Of a stretch of DNA of 64,000 bases, positions 60,168 through 64,000 are shown piece after piece. The number at the start of each line of letters is the position of its first letter. The stretch's first letter is position 1. The stretch comes from a virus: positions 1 through 64,000 of the IMG/VR virus record IMGVR_UViG_3300028772_000007. One strand, written 5' to 3'. The translations under genes and the position numbers were made by a program. The notes below the pieces were generated by a model that worked only from the letters and a program-made list of their open reading frames with translations, did not search any database and was not told the origin of the DNA.

Positions 60168-60544
60168 TGAAAGAACAAATAGAAAAAATTATTATTAATG
60201 CATCTTATGATGATAAGAGGACTTTATATTCCTCTTTATTTACTATGGGAAATCAAACCTCAGGTAAATTAGTTAATAAATTAGACTTAATAACATTAAT
60301 TTGTTTAGTTAGTCAAAAAATGTCTACTGATAGTAAAACTGTTACAACTAAAGATGTAATTGAAAAAATAGTAGGTCATGTATTAAATTATAATAATGCA
60401 TATGATAATTTCCTAATAGGATTAAGTATTGTATGTGATGATATGATGTTTGGAGTAGATGATATTAGTTCTTTAGGATGTACGTCTTCTGGGGAAATTA
60501 TTAAACGTATTAAAGAACTATTAGCTGAATGGTTACCTTTTTAA
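60167..60544 (+). CDS. Hypothetical protein
   Basis: 125 residues, helical, overlapping the exonuclease stop by one base. No motif recognised. Confidence 0.75.
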   Translation: MKEQIEKIIINASYDDKRTLYSSLFTMGNQTSGKLVNKLDLITLICLVSQKMSTDSKTVTTKDVIEKIVGHVLNYNNAYDNFLIGLSIVCDDMMFGVDDISSLGCTSSGEIIKRIKELLAEWLPF

Positions 60545-60547
60545 AGT

Positions 60548-61486
60548 ATGAGTGATACTAAAAAAATAACTATTAATAGTTTAGTTGCTAGTGGAGAATT
60601 AGAAAATTCAGATGTTGAAAAATACTATTTGGAAAATAATTTTTCTAGTTGGATTTATGAGAAAGGAAATTATTATCCTGCTATTGAAGTAGAAGTAGTT
60701 AAGAGAGTAAAGTCTGGAGTTTATAAATTAGGAGTTCTTGGAGATAAAGTTACGTGTATTCCACAAAAACTTATTTCAGATTCTTTATATTTATTACCAG
60801 ATTCTCAAACTATTACAATTCTTCAAGAATCAAAGAAATTTTGGGAGAGAACTCCTAAATTTGCTGAGTATGGGATGATACATAAAAGAGGAATTCTATT
60901 GGAAGGTCCTCCAGGTACAGGTAAAACTGCCACTATTACTTTATTAATAAATGAATTATTAAAGGAAGATGGAATTGTATTTTTAGTAGGTTCTTCACAA
61001 GATTTCACAATAATATATGATTTTTATAAAAATATATTAAGAAAAATTGAACCAACTCGCAAAATAATCACTGTCATTGAGGATATTGATAAAATTGCAA
61101 CAGGACCAATTGAACCTCAATTACTGGATTTTTTGGATGGTAAAATGTCAATAAATCATCATTTAGTTATTGCTACAACAAATGATTCATCTGGATTGTC
61201 AGATGCATTATTACGTCCTAGTAGAATAGATATGAGAGTTATTATTGATTTCCCATCTTCAGAATCTAGAACAATATTTTTTGAAAATAAAGGTGTTGAA
61301 AAAATTGATATAGAAAAATTTGTAAATAGTACTACAAAATTCTCTATATCTCAATTAAAAGAATTATTTATTGGAACTTATGTTTTAGGTAATAATTTTG
61401 ATCAAGTTATTGAACAGATTAAAAATCCTTTAACTAAGAAACGATATGACAGTTTTGAACATAACAAACCTGTATTAGGATTTTAA
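60548..61486 (+). CDS. AAA+ ATPase
   Basis: 312 residues. Walker A GPPGTGKT (about 119-126), Walker B VIEDIDKI, sensor 1 ATTND and the arginine region LLRPSRIDMRV. It resembles BCS1/Cdc48-type AAA domains with a 110-residue N-terminal domain of unknown type. In a replication region it may remodel protein complexes or act as a loader. Confidence 0.9.
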   Translation: MSDTKKITINSLVASGELENSDVEKYYLENNFSSWIYEKGNYYPAIEVEVVKRVKSGVYKLGVLGDKVTCIPQKLISDSLYLLPDSQTITILQESKKFWERTPKFAEYGMIHKRGILLEGPPGTGKTATITLLINELLKEDGIVFLVGSSQDFTIIYDFYKNILRKIEPTRKIITVIEDIDKIATGPIEPQLLDFLDGKMSINHHLVIATTNDSSGLSDALLRPSRIDMRVIIDFPSSESRTIFFENKGVEKIDIEKFVNSTTKFSISQLKELFIGTYVLGNNFDQVIEQIKNPLTKKRYDSFEHNKPVLGF

Positions 61487-61545
61487 TCTAAATAAAAATT
61501 AAAAAAATGTTGTGTAATAAAAAGATACTTTTTTTGAAAATATTT

Positions 61546-61586
61546 ACCAAAACATTTGGTGAAATGGAAAAAAAGCAGTATCTTTG
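61546..61586 (+). promoter_or_regulatory. Strong Bacteroidota promoter with palindrome over the -33 region
   Basis: TATCTTTG at 61579-61586 is the -7 box. ACCAAA-aca-TTTGGT (61546-61560) is a perfect inverted repeat whose 3' arm supplies the TTG of the -33 element 20 bases upstream. It looks like a repressor-controlled promoter for the gene at 61658. Confidence 0.7.
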
Positions 61587-61657
61587 TATAACAAAAGGAG
61601 ATAATAAATACAATTAGATATAAAATATTAATGAATTAATAAGTAAAAATTAAAATT

Positions 61658-62281
61658 ATGAATCAAGTAAAAATTAAAGAAGCAACAGGATTTACCAAAG
61701 TAGAAGCATTAGCAACAGAAAAAATCGGATTTGATGTATTAACATTGTCAGGTTCAAATGCTACACAAGCATGGATTAAAGCTGGAAAACCTGCAAATGG
61801 TACTAGTGCGTTCAAGGTATTCGCTTCTGAACAATTAAAAAAGAAAACCAAATTTAAAGAAGGTCTAGGAGCTTATGTAATTGTTGAATCAGGTATTGCT
61901 GATACTCGTGAACGTCCTTATAAAGTTATTTCTGTTATTACAGATGGTGCTCGTAAATTCAAACGTACTCACCAAATTGTAGAAGCTGAATTAGCTACTA
62001 AATTAGTTAAAGTAAATGAAACTGATGCAGAAGGTATTGTAACAGTTAAAGAAGTTTTAACTGCTGAAATTATTTCTTTAGGTTCTGTTGTAGCTACTGC
62101 TGATAAAAAATCAGAAGCATTAGACGAAATGAAAGATTGGATTTCTGCTGAAAAACGTGATTATGTAACTATAATTGCTAAAGAAGTAGTAGAAGGAAGT
62201 GCAATTGCAGCTTATGGTGTTTATACTCCATCTATCTCTGCAAAAGAAGGAACTTATGTTGCTTTTGGAGTTGAATTGTAA
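61658..62281 (+). CDS. Probable abundant phage protein of unknown function
   Basis: 207 residues. A strong promoter, a 70-base leader, a codon use with more GCA, GGA and CGT, and a good terminator indicate high expression. The protein is a mixed alpha/beta type, Ala/Lys/Val-rich, without known motifs. Could be structural or nucleic-acid-binding. Confidence 0.8.
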   Translation: MNQVKIKEATGFTKVEALATEKIGFDVLTLSGSNATQAWIKAGKPANGTSAFKVFASEQLKKKTKFKEGLGAYVIVESGIADTRERPYKVISVITDGARKFKRTHQIVEAELATKLVKVNETDAEGIVTVKEVLTAEIISLGSVVATADKKSEALDEMKDWISAEKRDYVTIIAKEVVEGSAIAAYGVYTPSISAKEGTYVAFGVEL

Positions 62282-62395
62282 GATTCAATACGGAATCTTC
62301 TACCGTTAATAGGAAGCTGAAACTCTATTGGATATTGAGTCGAGTAATGTCGTAAGTCATTTACTGAATACAGTATAAAAGTATAAAAAAATAAA
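62282..62395 (+). other. Hairpin-containing 3' UTR
   Basis: Begins with a perfect AAGATTC-aatacg-GAATCTT hairpin that includes the end of the stop codon. A second region (CTATTGGATATTGAG) may pair nearby. No ORF. Confidence 0.4.
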
Positions 62396-62427
62396 GGTCG
62401 GTAGATTAAATTCTATCGGCCTTTTTT
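62396..62427 (+). terminator. Rho-independent terminator
   Basis: GGTCGGTAGA (62396-62405) pairs with TCTATCGGCC (62412-62421), with two G-T pairs, followed by six T. Confidence 0.9.
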
Positions 62428-62472
62428 CATTAATACACGAATTAACGGGGTACAACCCATAAAAAATTGAAA

Positions 62473-64000
62473 ATGAATAAAGAAGAAAATGTAGAAAAAG
62501 TTGGAACAGTTAATACAGTTGAAATTACTAAACCAGATCTTTCTGATATTGATAAAGACACTATTAGAAGAATTTGTAAAAATGAAGAATATACAATTCA
62601 AGGTAAATTAGATATTTTAACAGATCATTTCAAAGTAGAATTAGATGTTATAAAAATTTGGCTTGAATCTTTAAATATTGTATTATATCCTACTCAATTC
62701 TCAGCAGCTAAACTACATACATTAAAAAAGAAAAAAAGATACATAATTTCAAGTGCTCAAAATGCATCTCCAGTAAATATAAGTTTTTTAAATAATATAA
62801 AAGCTTATGCAAAATTTATTGATGCAGAAATTGGAATTATAGTTTCAAGATATAAAAATCCTACTTCAATATGGTGTGAAGGAAGGGATGTCTGGGCTAA
62901 AGAAGTTCAAGAATATTTAATTGCAACTAGACAATTTCTACATAATGATTTAGTAGTATTGGCTGATTTAAAAATACAAGCAACTTGTCCTAGTCCAACT
63001 AGTGGAATTGAGTTATTTGGAGGACATGCATCTTGTATTGTTGGTAATCCTAAAATAGAAATGCGTTCTGTAGCAGTTTTACCAGGTCAAAAAGAAAAAT
63101 TTCTTTTTTCAACTGGCAGTGTAACTATGCCTAGTTTTACTGATACTGTTGCAGGTGGTAAAGCAGCTGAAAATCATTCTTATGGATTTATAGTAGTAGA
63201 AATTGAAAGTGATGAAGTAGTTCATACTAGAAGTGTATCTGCTAATGAATTTGGAGAATTTAATGATTTAATTTATAGAGTTCAAAATGGAGTAGTTACA
63301 AAAGAAGCAGTAGAATGTTTAGTTTGGGGGGACAGTCATTTTGCTCAAAAAGAAGATCGTGTAACTAATGCTTTTCGTAAATTATGCTATGATTTAAAAA
63401 TTGAAATGTCAGTCTTACATGATGTTTGGGATAGTCAATCTATAAATGTTCATAATATTAAAAACCCAATAGTGCAATTTCAATTAATGAAAGAAGGAAA
63501 AGATGATTTAAGGAAAGAATTAGATCAAATGAATACTGAATTGAATTGGTTTAATAACAATATGAAAAAAACTATAGTAGTAGGATCAAATCATGATGAT
63601 ATGCTTGATAGAGCAATGTATCAAACTACTTGGCAAGAACATATTAAAAATGCTGAATTATTTGTAGAAATGTTATCATTAACATTATCTGGTAAAGCTA
63701 AAGATGGTATTATACCTTATTATATAAATGATAGATTTAATAAAATCACTGCATTAGGAGTTAATGATTCTTATATTAAAAATAATATAGAATTAGCATT
63801 ACATGGGCATAAAGGACCTAATGGTTCTAAAGGAAGTATTAAATCATTTGCTCAACTATCATCTAAAACAATTATTGGTCATTCGCACTCACCATCAATT
63901 GTTGGAGGATGTTATCAAGTAGGTATTTCATGTTCTAAACAACATGGATATAATAGTGGATTATCTGGCTGGGCATATAATGGAGTAACATTAAATAAAC
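62473..64000 (+). CDS. T5 A1-like metallophosphoesterase (cut by window edge)
   Basis: At least 509 residues, open to the right edge. The N-terminal 90 residues are acidic and helical. The calcineurin-like fold is shown by VVLADLKIQ, VWGDSHFAQ, VVGSNHDDM, ELALHGHKGPNGSKG and IIGHSHSP. This resembles the DNA-transfer protein A1 of T5-like phages and related large phage proteins. If the likeness holds, it may act in shutting down host DNA early in infection. Confidence 0.75.
   Translation, partial: MNKEENVEKVGTVNTVEITKPDLSDIDKDTIRRICKNEEYTIQGKLDILTDHFKVELDVIKIWLESLNIVLYPTQFSAAKLHTLKKKKRYIISSAQNASPVNISFLNNIKAYAKFIDAEIGIIVSRYKNPTSIWCEGRDVWAKEVQEYLIATRQFLHNDLVVLADLKIQATCPSPTSGIELFGGHASCIVGNPKIEMRSVAVLPGQKEKFLFSTGSVTMPSFTDTVAGGKAAENHSYGFIVVEIESDEVVHTRSVSANEFGEFNDLIYRVQNGVVTKEAVECLVWGDSHFAQKEDRVTNAFRKLCYDLKIEMSVLHDVWDSQSINVHNIKNPIVQFQLMKEGKDDLRKELDQMNTELNWFNNNMKKTIVVGSNHDDMLDRAMYQTTWQEHIKNAELFVEMLSLTLSGKAKDGIIPYYINDRFNKITALGVNDSYIKNNIELALHGHKGPNGSKGSIKSFAQLSSKTIIGHSHSPSIVGGCYQVGISCSKQHGYNSGLSGWAYNGVTLNK

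Overview
The window is a stretch of a large, very AT-rich double-stranded DNA phage genome whose host is almost certainly a member of the Bacteroidota. All genes lie on the + strand, packed end to end with frequent overlaps of start and stop codons. Host assignment rests on repeated promoters with the Bacteroidota -7 element TAnnTTTG (for example at 14146, 17961, 21440, 35200, 47402, 48700 and 61579), several with TTG about 20 bases upstream. The gene content resembles the larger crAss-like phages: family B DNA polymerase, DnaG-type primase, DnaB-type helicase, AAA_24 ATPase, SSB-like protein, PD-(D/E)XK exonuclease, ThyX, dense tRNAs, a self-splicing intron and stop-codon recoding. That affiliation is inferred; no terminase, portal or major capsid gene is visible.

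Layout. 1-15.1 kb: small accessory genes, a phage tmRNA (2581-2997), nucleotide pyrophosphohydrolases, a CCA-adding-type enzyme and two homing endonucleases. 15.1-22.2 kb: a translation island of about 22 tRNAs with a PTH2-like peptidyl-tRNA hydrolase, three more HNH genes, a structured RNA candidate and abnormal tRNAs (one with a 62-nt insertion at position 37/38, one apparently split around an HNH gene). 22.2-35.2 kb: small genes plus RNase H, a DEDD exonuclease, and an NAD/ADP-ribose block (NMN adenylyltransferase-Nudix, NAMPT, macro domain, with an MgtC-like membrane protein). 35.2-39 kb: tail or surface fibre genes. 39-45.4 kb: ThyX and an RNA-repair pair (Rnl5-type ligase, polynucleotide kinase). 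45.4-61.5 kb: replication and recombination genes, including an SF2 helicase split by a group I intron inside its DEVH motif, and a NADAR protein. 61.6-64 kb: a gene with a strong promoter and the start of a T5 A1-like phosphoesterase gene.

The most unusual features concern decoding. TGA stands at tryptophan positions in four genes (six codons), although the only tRNA-Trp seen has a CCA anticodon. A metallophosphoesterase gene (33656-34375) is interrupted inside its D-x-H active site by TAG TAA, directly after a perfect 10-bp hairpin; a hop from one threonine codon (ACG) to the next (ACA) would restore the motif exactly. Together with tmRNA, CCA enzyme, PTH2, RNA ligase and kinase, this suggests a phage that supplies much of its own translation and RNA maintenance, probably against host defences that attack tRNA and NAD. 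All functions are from reading motifs; no database search was run.
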